From positions 1,240,001-1,304,000 of the forward strand of contig NZ_CP154608.1 of NCBI RefSeq assembly GCF_039555325.1: a stretch of DNA of 64,000 bases, given 5' to 3'. The stretch is from Sphingomicrobium sp. XHP0239. Lineage in GTDB: Bacteria > Pseudomonadota > Alphaproteobacteria > Sphingomonadales > Sphingomonadaceae. A program made the position numbers and the translations under genes. Every line of letters begins with the position of its first letter. Position 1 is the first letter of the stretch. Below, one piece after another: positions 17,775 through 27,448 of the stretch. The notes below the pieces were generated by a model that saw only the letters and a list, made by a program, of their open reading frames with translations, searched no databases and was not told where the DNA came from.

Positions 17775-20700
17775 TTATATGGATTGCTCCAAAAGGATGA
17801 TTTCATCGGCGCTCAGATCAAATAGGGCGTAGACCTTGGCATTGATCTCCCGCTCGCAAGTGCGGATGCGGTCGGTCAGTCGCTCGATTTCGCCACGATT
17901 TTCGCTAAGCCAGTCGTCCCAGTCGTTGCGTTCTTTCAGCGGAATGTCGGCCTTCAGCGCCTTCTTCACCTCCCTCTGGAAAGCCGCGAAACTGGGCAGC
18001 GTCCACCATTCCTTGAGCTTGTTGGTCAGCTTGGCCGACTCTGGATCAGCGGCAAGGTCGGGAATGCGGCGCGTGACTTCCTGCTGGAGGCAATAGCGTT
18101 CCTCTGCCGCGGCTTGCGCGGTTTCGGCCAGGCTGGCCAGTTCGGCCTTTTGATCGTCGGTGGCGATGGGGATTGGAATCGTTTCCATATGCTGAGCCGT
18201 TGCTTCGAAGAAACCGCCCCGGACAGCGGTCGTCCTACTCGTAAAATGAAACCATCCCACGGCAGAATTCAGTATTGCCAGAAGCCAACCATCCCGCGTC
18301 GGAACGAAATAAGTCTTATTGTTGGAAAAGATTCCAGGTCCTACTAGGCTGCTAATCGGTTCATCCTGAAAGTGCCCATAAACGATCTTCGGATTTTCGA
18401 GGGCGGGGACATAAGCCTCCTGTGCCTGCTGCAATTCGAACCACTCCTGCTTTGTCGCGCGCTTCTCCAGCCGCTCCCTGAACGGCAGCAGCCAATCACG
18501 GATAGCGGGATAGTCGTCGATGGCGATGCGGTTTTTGGGAATGTATATAATCCATAGGCCGCGGGGCTCGGCCCGCCAGCGTTTGAGATCTTTGCCCTCC
18601 AGCCAGGGCTTCAGCAATTCCGCGGATCTTGCATCCTCGCGGCACAGCCGTTCCTTGGTCGGCGTGTCGATAACGAAGGCCTCGTTCAGCCCGGTCTTGA
18701 TGCCATAGAGCGGTGAGCCGCCAACGTCCTTCAGCGTCGGCCGTCCGGCGACGATCTTTTCCCGCAGGCGGCGCAACGCCGGACTTTCCAGTTTCCACGA
18801 ACCATCGCCCAGCGCGCCCTGCGGATAGGGCTCGCGCGCATCTTCGAACGCACCTGCGAAATCAGCTTCGGGCAGCGCGTCCACGTTCCAAAAATCCAGC
18901 GCATGGTCCCTGTTCGGTGCCCCTGCGCGCAGGGTCATGATGACCGGATAGGTCGTGACGCCTTCGAAGATCTGGATGTCGCCGAAATCGACCACGTTCT
19001 CGATCGCGGCCTTTGTGCGCAGGAAATGGCGCAAGGGCTTCCCAGAGCCGGTCTTGAAGAAGGTCGAGCTGCTGATGTAGCCAAGCCTGCCGCCGGCTTT
19101 GAGCAGAGTGACCCCGCGCTCGAAGAAATAGGCGTAGAGATCGGCCCGGTCGGACACAACCTCATACCGCTTCTCCAGCCACGGCTTCATCGGTTTGAGC
19201 AATTCCATCCGTACATAGGGCGGATTGCCTAGAACCACGTCGAACCCACCCTCGGCGAACACCTGCGGGAATGCCTCCTTCCAGGCGAAGCCGTGTTCGC
19301 GATAGGCGTAGCTGGAGTCCTCAATCAAGCTATCGCCGACCTTCAGATTTTTATCGAGCGTGTCGAGAACCTTCCCGCGCCGCGCGGTCTTGATCCACAG
19401 GCTGAGCTTGGCGATTTCCACGCTCTCGCTGTTCACGTCCACTCCGAACAGATTGTTCGTCAGAATTTCGCTGTCGGGATCGTAGAGGTCGCCCATATGG
19501 CCGGTGCCGGAGAGTTCCGCGATCCGGGTATTGGCGCGTTCCAGCGCGGCCTTAAGCCAGTCGAATGCCATGATCAGAAACACGCCCGAACCGCAGGCAG
19601 GATCGACGATCCGAAGGGAGGTCAATCGGTCGCGATACTCCTCCCAAGCTGTTCGCTCCGCTTTGGCGGATTTCCACTTGATCGGATCGTCGTCGGCTTG
19701 CGCACCGGGTTTGGCGTGGCGAGCGAGCATGTCGGCGAAAATCTCACGTTCATGCGCGCCCAGCGTCTGGTCGACGATGAAGCGGGCGACGTAATCGGGC
19801 GTATAGACCACGCCGTCGCGTTTTCGCCTTCCACTGGTGCCACTGGCTTTGGTTTCGACCGGTTCCTCGCCCAACGCCTGCGCCTGCAGCGCTTCAACAT
19901 CGGCAATTGATTGCTCGAAAATATGTCCGAGGACGGTGACCGAGACTTCGCTGGCGAAGTCATATTCGGCAAGGCGCTTGAACCCTTCGCAGATGCTGTC
20001 GGGCAGGTTGAGGTCGGGGATAACCGGATCGCGCGAGAACAGGCCGCCATTGTAGCGCGGGATGTTGAGGTGGGTATTACCCTCGTCGATGGCGCGGAAC
20101 AGGCCGAGGAAGTTCTGCCAGACGGGACGCGGGTTATACGGGTCGGCGTGTTCGAACGCGCGCAGCAGACTGTCGTCGGGCAGCAGGCCGTTGTCTTCGG
20201 CAAAGGCGATAAACAGAACCCGGTCGAGAATTGTCTGCGCCGCGCTGATCGCTTTCAAAGGATCGAGCTCTGCTCGGTCGACACGCACGGCCTCGACTAG
20301 CTTGCCGCGCAACTCTTTGTAGAGCCGGTAAAGCTTCGTGGTGATGTCTCGGTCTTCGCGGCGGCTTTGGGCGAGTATTTCCGAAGTCCGTCCTCCGAGA
20401 AGATTTTTTGCGGAAAGCAATAACAGCATACGGCTCGCCAGCGCCGATGCATCGCCTTGTGCAAGGTCGAAAGGCTCGAAAAATTGCCGGCCATCGGCGT
20501 AGCTGTAGAGGCGGATTTCGAGATAATTCGAAACAAGAATCCATTTGGTGCCAACGTTGTCCGATGCATACTCCCATGCCTGTTGAACCGGGCTTTTCGC
20601 CCGTCCTGGCATAATTGCATCAAGATCGTGAGTTTTGGCGCCCTTCAATTCAAACGGAGCTACGATCGATCTCGATTTTGGCGTGAAGTGTCCGAGCGCC

Positions 20701-20963
20701 AAATCGACAGCACCTGCTCCTATCGAAGCTTTGGATGCGACCGTCCATTCACCAGTCTCATTGAAAGGGCGATAACCGAGGAGCCTGGTGACGATCCGCT
20801 CTTTGAATTGATCTTCGATTTCGGTTTCAGATTGGGAGAAGATGCTGCCATCATGAATGGTCGAAGCCCACGATTGCAAATTTGATATTTGATCTGGGCT
20901 CGCCATCGAGGCCGTGGCCAAGTGGCGACCTAGCGTTTTGCGATTGAAAAGGATCTCGGCCAT
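17775..20963 (-). CDS. Type IIG restriction-modification enzyme (Eco57I-like)
   Basis: This 1062-residue protein combines nuclease, methylase and target recognition. An N-terminal PD-(D/E)xK-like core (GAVDLALGHF ... VAPFELKGAKT) lies near residues 80-110. The SAM motif VDPACGSGVFLI is near residue 454, and the N6-adenine motif LGNPPYVRME is near residue 580. The C-terminal part resembles a TaqI/Eco57I specificity domain. Such single-chain enzymes methylate their site and cut unmodified DNA, so no partner is needed. It follows an unrecognised overlapping three-gene operon on the same strand after 226 bases, in a mobile region. The recognition site cannot be predicted by eye. Confidence 0.88.
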   Translation of the reverse strand: MAEILFNRKTLGRHLATASMASPDQISNLQSWASTIHDGSIFSQSETEIEDQFKERIVTRLLGYRPFNETGEWTVASKASIGAGAVDLALGHFTPKSRSIVAPFELKGAKTHDLDAIMPGRAKSPVQQAWEYASDNVGTKWILVSNYLEIRLYSYADGRQFFEPFDLAQGDASALASRMLLLLSAKNLLGGRTSEILAQSRREDRDITTKLYRLYKELRGKLVEAVRVDRAELDPLKAISAAQTILDRVLFIAFAEDNGLLPDDSLLRAFEHADPYNPRPVWQNFLGLFRAIDEGNTHLNIPRYNGGLFSRDPVIPDLNLPDSICEGFKRLAEYDFASEVSVTVLGHIFEQSIADVEALQAQALGEEPVETKASGTSGRRKRDGVVYTPDYVARFIVDQTLGAHEREIFADMLARHAKPGAQADDDPIKWKSAKAERTAWEEYRDRLTSLRIVDPACGSGVFLIMAFDWLKAALERANTRIAELSGTGHMGDLYDPDSEILTNNLFGVDVNSESVEIAKLSLWIKTARRGKVLDTLDKNLKVGDSLIEDSSYAYREHGFAWKEAFPQVFAEGGFDVVLGNPPYVRMELLKPMKPWLEKRYEVVSDRADLYAYFFERGVTLLKAGGRLGYISSSTFFKTGSGKPLRHFLRTKAAIENVVDFGDIQIFEGVTTYPVIMTLRAGAPNRDHALDFWNVDALPEADFAGAFEDAREPYPQGALGDGSWKLESPALRRLREKIVAGRPTLKDVGGSPLYGIKTGLNEAFVIDTPTKERLCREDARSAELLKPWLEGKDLKRWRAEPRGLWIIYIPKNRIAIDDYPAIRDWLLPFRERLEKRATKQEWFELQQAQEAYVPALENPKIVYGHFQDEPISSLVGPGIFSNNKTYFVPTRDGWLLAILNSAVGWFHFTSRTTAVRGGFFEATAQHMETIPIPIATDDQKAELASLAETAQAAAEERYCLQQEVTRRIPDLAADPESAKLTNKLKEWWTLPSFAAFQREVKKALKADIPLKERNDWDDWLSENRGEIERLTDRIRTCEREINAKVYALFDLSADEIILLEQSI

Positions 20964-21029
20964 TCAGAATCCTTACGTTTCATTGCACGGATCGCAAGCG
21001 CGCTCGCCAACTTACCTTTTTCGATCGGT

Positions 21030-21239
21030 TCATCCCATTAGCCTGACAACGGTCTGCTCAACCTGAATCAAATCAGGCGCCGGATTCAGAGGGACTGCAC
21101 GATGAAGGTCGCCAGCATCGAATTCGATTTGAAAGATGCGATTGGAAACAGGGCGGCCGAACGGGCCGAGATTCAGTACCAAAGTCTGGTCATGGGACAC
21201 TCTCAACGGGATCGCCGACTTTGAGACACAGCCTTTCAT
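21030..21239 (-). CDS. Possible small protein between the unknown operon and the RM gene
   Basis: An open frame of 69 residues overlaps the end of the 484-residue gene by 50 bases. It reads like a strand-rich protein (TLVLNLGPFGRPVSNRIFQ, DLHRAVPLNPAPDLIQVEQT) rather than random translation. No ribosome site stands out and no family is recognised, so this is a tentative call. Confidence 0.3.
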   Translation of the reverse strand: MKGCVSKSAIPLRVSHDQTLVLNLGPFGRPVSNRIFQIEFDAGDLHRAVPLNPAPDLIQVEQTVVRLMG

Positions 21240-22644
21240 ACACGTGGACGTTGGCCCTTTTTAATCGCCTTCTCATCTCCTGCTCCTCGGGCGTCCGATC
21301 CTTATCGCGCTGGAGCCTGCGAATTGCATTTCTGCGCGTCTGGTCCCCGGCGTTAAGAGACGCGCCTCGTCCATTATGATTCATTCCCGACGCCACGTGG
21401 CACCGATACAAGTTCATCAGACTTAAACATCTCTGCACGCTCCCCCGCCCCAAGCTCTTGGCCGAAAAAGGTTTGATTTCGAACGCGCACGAACCTCTCT
21501 TTATCAATGTCCGCAAGTTTGGACGCAGATCACGCTCCATCTGCATGAAGCGAAGCAAGCAAACGAAAGCGGCTTCCAGCGCAGGACAACCAAACCACTT
21601 TTGCGAGAAATTTGGCGCGAAATTATCCTCTGAGAAGGGGGCAAGGGCAATCGACAATGGCGAGGTCGGGCATGAAATCAATCGCTGGATTTCGCCCTTC
21701 CATCTCTCGACATCGTTTTCGGTTTTATAGGGTTCGTAGAACTTGCCTGTTTGGATAACGCCAGGGAGCTTGCTTTCTAAATTAGCCTCAAGTTCTGCGA
21801 GCGCTATTTCCTTTTCCCTTTCGTCGCTCATCTCGTTAATCGCTTGAAGGCGGTTAAAAAGTTCGAATTGAGCAGAAAAGGTTCCGAGCATTGATGCAGG
21901 AGGTAGAAGCTTCATATCGTTTTTCTCAAAGACGGAGAAAGCTGGAGATTCGCTGAAGAAAGCAAAAAAGATGAACACCTGCAGATCATGCGCCCCCCAA
22001 AGAAGTGAATGGCGATGCAGCGTTTCTTCTACGACATCACTCCGGAGGCCATCTAGGGCCTCGCCCTTGTGCAGCGCCTCAAGGACTCGATCCAGCCGAC
22101 CCGCGACAAGGTCTTGATATAGATCAGGACGATATTTCGACATTTGAACGAGATTATCGACATGGCGTTTCAGCCGCTCTGCGCTGTCCTCATTTAAGGT
22201 GCCCGACCATCCCATAATGACTTCATGAATAAGGTCTTCTGCCTCCCCACGATGGATCATTTGCCTACAAAGCTTCGTCAATTGTGCTTCGATGTCTCTA
22301 CCTTTTGGAATGTAGTCGTCCGGGATCGTGAGCGTCCATCTATTCAAATAGCCTAAAGGCAGGTCTCGAAAATCCGTGAACTCAGGATGAAACAGCCTCC
22401 TCGAAGCTGCTAGATTGTCCGTTTCGCCATAAAAGTTTCCCTCATAGACGTCCCAAAAATAGGCCTCCATGCCCTCAGGCCCCGGGAGGCCATATGTGTC
22501 AGGAATAAACGCGAAATCCGATGCAACGCACTCTCGTTCTAGGCTCGCCAGACGATGCCTTTCACGCGTTTCACGAGCCTGCTCCGAAAGCGCCGATCTA
22601 TTCTTCTTTCGTTCACTTGGATGCCCCGATATCTGCTTATTCAC
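21190..22644 (-). CDS. Unknown protein, third gene of an overlapping operon
   Basis: This 484-residue, mostly helical protein has no signal peptide or membrane segment and no family I recognise. Its N-terminus is very basic (SERKKNRSALSEQARETRERHRL). The middle has acidic helices (EMSDEREKEIALAELEANLESKL). The C-terminus is again basic (RRNAIRRLQRDKDRTPEEQEMRRRLKRA), which suggests nucleic-acid contact. Its ATG overlaps the stop of the 74-residue gene by four bases. Base use is more AT-rich than in the flanking island genes, consistent with horizontal transfer. It lies upstream of a type IIG enzyme. Confidence 0.75.
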   Translation of the reverse strand: MNKQISGHPSERKKNRSALSEQARETRERHRLASLERECVASDFAFIPDTYGLPGPEGMEAYFWDVYEGNFYGETDNLAASRRLFHPEFTDFRDLPLGYLNRWTLTIPDDYIPKGRDIEAQLTKLCRQMIHRGEAEDLIHEVIMGWSGTLNEDSAERLKRHVDNLVQMSKYRPDLYQDLVAGRLDRVLEALHKGEALDGLRSDVVEETLHRHSLLWGAHDLQVFIFFAFFSESPAFSVFEKNDMKLLPPASMLGTFSAQFELFNRLQAINEMSDEREKEIALAELEANLESKLPGVIQTGKFYEPYKTENDVERWKGEIQRLISCPTSPLSIALAPFSEDNFAPNFSQKWFGCPALEAAFVCLLRFMQMERDLRPNLRTLIKRGSCAFEIKPFSAKSLGRGSVQRCLSLMNLYRCHVASGMNHNGRGASLNAGDQTRRNAIRRLQRDKDRTPEEQEMRRRLKRANVHVYERLCLKVGDPVESVP

Positions 22645-22865
22645 GAGATTGCCGCTTTCGCCTCATCGATTTTTGCGAGTAACCCTGACGCCATAATCTG
22701 AAGATCTTTTGAAAGTTTTTGCGCCTCCAACACGGACGCATACCCCGTACGGCCTTCTTGTTGCTCCGAATTGGCCTTGTTCAACGCAGCTTCGAGTTCG
22801 CGTTCCTTTTCCTGGAAGCTAGCGAAAGTAGCGTCGATATCATCGGGTAGCTCGATGGGCATCAT
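22641..22865 (-). CDS. Small coiled-coil protein, second gene of the operon
   Basis: This 74-residue acidic protein consists almost entirely of predicted helix with heptad-like spacing (FASFQEKERELEAALNKANS, then a second helix VLEAQKLSKDLQIMASGLLAKI). It is probably a dimerising or adaptor subunit. It shares 4-base ATGA overlaps with both neighbours, so all three proteins are likely made in fixed proportion. No family is recognised. Confidence 0.65.
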   Translation of the reverse strand: MMPIELPDDIDATFASFQEKERELEAALNKANSEQQEGRTGYASVLEAQKLSKDLQIMASGLLAKIDEAKAAIS

Positions 22866-23506
22866 GCTTGCTCCGAAGGAAAATCAGGCGCGGTCCAATA
22901 ATTCGGATTCCCGCCGATTGCCCTTATCCAGTCGAAGGCCTCACCGCGATTGCAGAAAACGCGCCTCGGCAAATCCAAGAGTTCACATATTTCATCGATG
23001 AGGTAATCTTGATCGACGGTGACGGTGCGCTTCCTCCACGGCTCATCTTCTCCGCACCTCCCGCTTTCGAGGAATGACCGCACCGCCGCGTCATACAATC
23101 GCTTCCTCCATCGCCATGCGATTGCGGCACCCGTTCGCCTGCAATAATCTGACCTCACATCGGAGTTCTGGATAGTTTGAAGTAGCGATACAATCCGCGC
23201 ATCGGGATGTTGGAGAAGTGCTTCGCCCATCCATTTTACCATCAGGCGAGGGCGGGCAAGAAGACCAGTAAGGAACCGAACATCTAGATCCTCCAATCCC
23301 ATCAATACCAGCGCAGAACCCAAGCGGTATTTATTGGCATCCATTGAATGCGGGCCTCCGCGTCGATGCGGAGCAACGTTTGCCAGTCGACGCAGTTCGG
23401 TGAGCGGAGCTTCGGTGGACACGAGGTCGGCATTGAGAGCTGCGCTCATTCCATCAAGCTGCTCTAGAAGTTCCGTCAGAACGGGATCGGTTCGATTGGT
23501 CGTCAT
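22862..23506 (-). CDS. Unknown protein, first gene of the operon
   Basis: The ATG at 23506 gives 214 residues; a TTG nine codons earlier is possible. The protein is helical and soluble, with segments KYRLGSALVLMGLEDLDVRFLTGLL and GAAIAWRWRKRLYDAAVRSFLES. It has a C-terminal domain with VFCNRGEAFDWIRAIGGNPNYW, which looks like a small substrate- or peptide-binding fold. No family is recognised. It is divergent from the MobA/MobL relaxase gene. Its stop overlaps the start of the coiled-coil gene (ATGA). Confidence 0.65.
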   Translation of the reverse strand: MTTNRTDPVLTELLEQLDGMSAALNADLVSTEAPLTELRRLANVAPHRRGGPHSMDANKYRLGSALVLMGLEDLDVRFLTGLLARPRLMVKWMGEALLQHPDARIVSLLQTIQNSDVRSDYCRRTGAAIAWRWRKRLYDAAVRSFLESGRCGEDEPWRKRTVTVDQDYLIDEICELLDLPRRVFCNRGEAFDWIRAIGGNPNYWTAPDFPSEQA

Positions 23507-23725
23507 GAGATCATCATAGCGGATTCGCCACAACCAAATCCCAACCTATCCGCAACTACCCCACCGCTCGGCCGACACCGGACAGGTTGGGATAGGAAAT
23601 ACCAGCTCGCTTTACGAAGAGTGGAAGTGAGAGGGGGGTGGTGCGCGATAAAGTGTTTCTCGTTTGCGAAGCGACCCGAGCAACACCAACCCACCCCCCC
23701 CCTCGAGAAGCAGAATAGGTCGAAG

Positions 23726-25954
23726 ATGCAGCTTGAGTCACAGTCGTTGAAATCACGAAATGCGGCATTCGCAGACGTGCTCAAGGCTGCCCGATCGGCT
23801 CGCTACCGCGATACGATGGCGAGTCGGGCTGCCGCCCGGGACGACGCTAAACGGGATCGGCTCCATCGACGGCGTATCCGGCAGGATGAGCAGGAGCTGG
23901 AACGGCTTCGCCGACATGGCATCAGGATCAAGGTGCCTGAGAACCATCGACCTAGGCTCGGACATCGGACGGCGAAGAAGCTCTATCATCGCACGAAAGG
24001 TATTTGCGAAGGATCAATCGGAACGAGCATCGCGCGCGGACCAGACGGAAAGTTCTCGCTGCACTTCAGCTTTGTCGCCAGAGGCCTCGCCTCACGCGGC
24101 AAAAGGGTCTGGCGATCAGGTGAGGCCGTTCGTGCATCTCGCTACATTACCCGCGAGGATGCGTTGGAAGATGAGGAGCGCGGCTGGTGGTCGAACATTG
24201 CCGACGACCGTAGCGAATTGGTCGCCTTTCTCCGTACGCTGGAGGATGTCGAGCGTCACGATCGCAGGAATGCGAACGTCTACTGTACGGAAATCATCTC
24301 GCTTCCCTACGAGATGACCGCGCAGCAGCGGCGCGAAACGGTCGATGCGATCTGCGGCTTCTTTCGCGAGCGCGGGCTTCCGTTTGTTGCCGCGCTACAC
24401 AAGCCCGATCGAGGTGGCGACCAGCGAAATTACCATTGCCACCTTATCTACTCATTGCGACCGGCGAGACGCCTCGAACCGTTCGAATGGTCGTTTGGCC
24501 TCGCCAAGAACACCGATATTAATTGCCCCGAAGGCATTCGCTGTCGACGTCAGGCGGTGGTGGCGACGATCAACGATCATCTGCACCGCGCTCAGATTGC
24601 GAAGATTTACACGCCGCTCAGTAACCAAGCCCGAGGGATGCCGCCCCCGCCGCCAAAGAATGGCCAAATCAAAACCTGGGCGATGCGTCGCCTCAAAGCC
24701 AATGAAACCCGATTGGCGCGCCTGAATCGGTTCCGATCACTTGTAGCGGACATACGAGCTAGCCTGCAGAGGCATCCACCGCGCATCGAAGCCATATCGC
24801 GAACATTACATGATCGCTTAGCGCTCATAGCCACGACGGAAGACCGATCAACCAGCGCGGCACATGCCAGATTGAACTCGTGCCAAGAGCATCTATCGAA
24901 CAATTTGGCGGGATTAAAGCGATCGATCCGCTCCTTGGAGCTCGGACGACTTCTAGGCGTAGCGTCGGCAAAGACACTCTCCCGCCTTTCGAAAATGAAG
25001 GACGAGGTCCGATCGGAGAATGCGCACCCCTTCGGTCCTGAGGGTCGCCTGACGACACGCCGGGTTAGGGTCGAAGCCCTCCACGAACATCTTTCAGCAC
25101 GATTTACGTCTTTCGAAGATCGAATGCGAAGTGTTTCATCGGCTCCATTTCGGCGCAGCGGAGGCCTGAGTATCTCCATAGACACCGCTCATTCCAGGCT
25201 GAAGGTGCGTCTGGATGCTATTCAAGGACGAGTGAGATCCTCGATAGCAGACGCCATAGGACGGCTGGAGCTCGCCCAATCGCGAAGTCGGGAAATTCTA
25301 GACCTCTATTCCTCTTCAGTCGCAGCAAGCCGCCAGAGGCCGGTCCGATCGACGGTCACAGCCAAGATGCTCGACGAGGTCCAGGACCTTCCATCGACGC
25401 TTTCGGAGAATTTCACCTCGCCAAGGCCCGCTTCGACGATAGAACCGGCCGGAGCCGCTCGGCCTGTCGACCTCCACATGCGAGCTCGACAAGAGCGCCT
25501 TCGCGCACATTTGCGAGCCAGGTCCGCTGGTTCGTCAGATCCTGACGCCACGGCACCGGCTGCACCCAGCAAGAATCAAACGAAGAGGGCACGTCCGAGA
25601 CCGACGGGCGGTGTCGACGTGCGATCAAATCCCATGGGAGAAATTGATCGTTTCGCGTCAGTCACCAGACAGGTGGAAAACGCAGCTCCGAAATCGAAAG
25701 AGCAGCCTGAAAAATCGCCAGCGACGCCACCGCAGCCTGACGCTGAGCTGAAAAATGCCGGGCAGGCGACTGGCGAGGCCGATCTCGGCCAAGAATTCGC
25801 AAGAGAACCTGAACGTCGCCGGACCGAGATATCCGAGCAGACCAAGGAAACACCCCCGATCCCAACGTCGAGCGAGCCTTCATCGTCGGCTGATGAGGAT
25901 TTTGAGAGGCTGCGCCGGCTACAGGAGATGATGAACCAGCAAAGAGGAAGGTGA
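23726..25954 (+). CDS. MobA/MobL family relaxase
   Basis: This 742-residue protein (start at 23726; an upstream in-frame start would add 35 residues) carries the relaxase core in its first third: an EIISLPYEMTAQQRRETVDA strand-helix, FVAALHKPDRGGDQRNYHCHLIYSL with the HxH metal motif, and RARRLEPF-type basic stretches. Relaxases nick oriT, become covalently bound to the 5' end through a Tyr, and pilot DNA in conjugation. The long C-terminal part is Arg/Ser-rich, helical and low complexity, ending in a charged tail. It is the lead gene of the mobile element. Confidence 0.8.
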   Translation: MQLESQSLKSRNAAFADVLKAARSARYRDTMASRAAARDDAKRDRLHRRRIRQDEQELERLRRHGIRIKVPENHRPRLGHRTAKKLYHRTKGICEGSIGTSIARGPDGKFSLHFSFVARGLASRGKRVWRSGEAVRASRYITREDALEDEERGWWSNIADDRSELVAFLRTLEDVERHDRRNANVYCTEIISLPYEMTAQQRRETVDAICGFFRERGLPFVAALHKPDRGGDQRNYHCHLIYSLRPARRLEPFEWSFGLAKNTDINCPEGIRCRRQAVVATINDHLHRAQIAKIYTPLSNQARGMPPPPPKNGQIKTWAMRRLKANETRLARLNRFRSLVADIRASLQRHPPRIEAISRTLHDRLALIATTEDRSTSAAHARLNSCQEHLSNNLAGLKRSIRSLELGRLLGVASAKTLSRLSKMKDEVRSENAHPFGPEGRLTTRRVRVEALHEHLSARFTSFEDRMRSVSSAPFRRSGGLSISIDTAHSRLKVRLDAIQGRVRSSIADAIGRLELAQSRSREILDLYSSSVAASRQRPVRSTVTAKMLDEVQDLPSTLSENFTSPRPASTIEPAGAARPVDLHMRARQERLRAHLRARSAGSSDPDATAPAAPSKNQTKRARPRPTGGVDVRSNPMGEIDRFASVTRQVENAAPKSKEQPEKSPATPPQPDAELKNAGQATGEADLGQEFAREPERRRTEISEQTKETPPIPTSSEPSSSADEDFERLRRLQEMMNQQRGR

Positions 25955-26056
25955 AGGATGCGCGCCGCTGGCGCGGAAATGGAATGGAAGGGAGGGAGCA
26001 AGCTTCCTTCGGAATGAAAAATAGAGGGAAGCGGCCAACGAAAACGGAGCTTCCCA

Positions 26057-26563
26057 ATGAACAACAATCCCCTCTTCAAACCATCAATCGTCAGCGAGCG
26101 CATGAGCTCTTTGATGCTTTGCCTGACCGAGCAGGCTCGAGGCTACAAGATCGGGCACGGCCTTCCCGCCGGAGCCCTCTATCTTCCCGACATTCACTTG
26201 GTGATTGCGACGACGCCGTGCCTTCCGCCGGCCTTCGATCGAGCCATGCAATTTGTTGGTTCGAAAGGCGGCGTCGACGTCCTTCTCGCGCATCACGGCT
26301 TCTTCCCCGAGGTGCTCGATGACGTCATCTTCAGCTTCTTCTCGACGGCTAGGAACGCAACTACGCGCCACCGGCTCTTTATCGACGGCAAAAACCGCAC
26401 CTGGCTCGTCGGCCCCCATCCGGGCCGTCATTTTCTTTTGAACCGCACAGGGCTGCAAGCCTTGGACATCCCTCCATTTGCGTCGGAGGACGAGCGGAGC
26501 GATGGCCTTTGCCGTGCAGCGAAGCTGATCGCCAATCTGACCTTCGGGCGAGAGGTCGCCTGA
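26057..26563 (+). CDS. Unknown accessory protein of the mobile element
   Basis: This 168-residue soluble protein has no recognised family. It contains strand-rich segments LPAGALYLPDIHLVIATTPCLPP, VDVLLAHHGFFPEVLDD and RTWLVGPHPGRHFLLNRTG. Its stop overlaps the next start (TGATG), so it is coupled to the following HVH-motif protein. The placement between relaxase and recombinase suggests a role in transfer or maintenance. Confidence 0.6.
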   Translation: MNNNPLFKPSIVSERMSSLMLCLTEQARGYKIGHGLPAGALYLPDIHLVIATTPCLPPAFDRAMQFVGSKGGVDVLLAHHGFFPEVLDDVIFSFFSTARNATTRHRLFIDGKNRTWLVGPHPGRHFLLNRTGLQALDIPPFASEDERSDGLCRAAKLIANLTFGREVA

Positions 26564-27171
26564 TGGCCCGGAAAATGAAAGCGCCGCCAGGATTGGACTA
26601 CGATCCCGTAGTGGGCGCGCACCCCAATCTGTCGTTCGGAGTCGCAAAAGCCGAAGGCACGAATGGCCTCAACGCCACGAGGTTTGTCGCGAAGCGCCTC
26701 TTCCCGGTGTCGGCACCAAAAGACTGGGCAGCACCGTGGCCCTTGCCTTCATGCTATCGGCATGACGTCCTGCTGCCGGTTGGGGCGAGTGACGATTTTG
26801 ATACGGCGCGGCGCCTCGTCGAAGCCTACGACGACCAGAGCTTCGGGGAGGTCAAGGATCTCGCCATCATCGTGACCTTGCGGTTCCCGGAAGTCGACGA
26901 GCCAGGCGATCCCATCCAACTTCATAGCGCATGGGAGACAGGACGCGCATTCGGGATGACACTCGTGAGAACATATGGCGCACCGGCGATTGCTGTTATG
27001 CACGTGCCGGCTCGGGCCTCGCGCCCGGGCGTACCTCATGTTCACCTCATGTTGCTCGCACGGCAACTCCTGCCGTCAGGCTTCGGGAAGTTCCTTCGAT
27101 CTCTCCTTGCCGATGAAGGAAGGGACTTGGTCGATAGCCATTGGTCGGAACAACTGAACCAATCGACTTGA
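26563..27171 (+). CDS. Unknown protein with a relaxase-like HVHLMLL motif
   Basis: The ATG at 26563 lies inside the previous stop and gives 202 residues. Near the C-terminus GVPHVHLMLLARQL has the HxH spacing seen in motif III of MobA/MobL relaxases, preceded by a hydrophobic strand (APAIAVMHVPARAS). No matching N-terminal tyrosine motif is obvious. It may be an accessory nuclease-like protein or a degenerate relaxase paralogue. It is coupled to the 168-residue gene. Confidence 0.55.
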   Translation: MARKMKAPPGLDYDPVVGAHPNLSFGVAKAEGTNGLNATRFVAKRLFPVSAPKDWAAPWPLPSCYRHDVLLPVGASDDFDTARRLVEAYDDQSFGEVKDLAIIVTLRFPEVDEPGDPIQLHSAWETGRAFGMTLVRTYGAPAIAVMHVPARASRPGVPHVHLMLLARQLLPSGFGKFLRSLLADEGRDLVDSHWSEQLNQST

Positions 27172-27289
27172 CGAAGCTATCAAGTCTAGGTCGTGGCGTA
27201 GCGCGCGAAATTCGCACCATTCCAAGAGGTTGAACCCTTTCGGGGATAGGTTGGAATTTGGTCTCCCCGATTCGTGCGACAAAGTCAGC

Positions 27290-27448
27290 ATGAACAATCG
27301 GGACGGAGAAACGAAAGGAGATTGTGGCGGCCGGTGCGTGGTCGACCTGCTTCCCGAAAGCTTTGCCTGCAGCGACGCTGAATTAGAGCTCGTCGACAAA
27401 CTTCTGGGAGGAGAATTGCATGAACTGTTCGAGAGGAAAAGAGAATGA
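27290..27448 (+). CDS. Small protein upstream of the serine recombinase
   Basis: This is a 52-residue acidic ORF (VVDLLPESFACSDAELELVD, then a short helix KLLGGELHELFERKRE). Its stop overlaps the recombinase ATG by four bases, which supports translation. It could be a coupling or control peptide, but no family is recognised and a TTG 20 codons earlier is an alternative start. Confidence 0.4.
   Translation: MNNRDGETKGDCGGRCVVDLLPESFACSDAELELVDKLLGGELHELFERKRE

Noticed and set aside
23640..23710. Run of ten Cs and flanking sequence as a regulatory site
   Set aside because: It is a simple homopolymer run without dyad or promoter context; no function can be supported.
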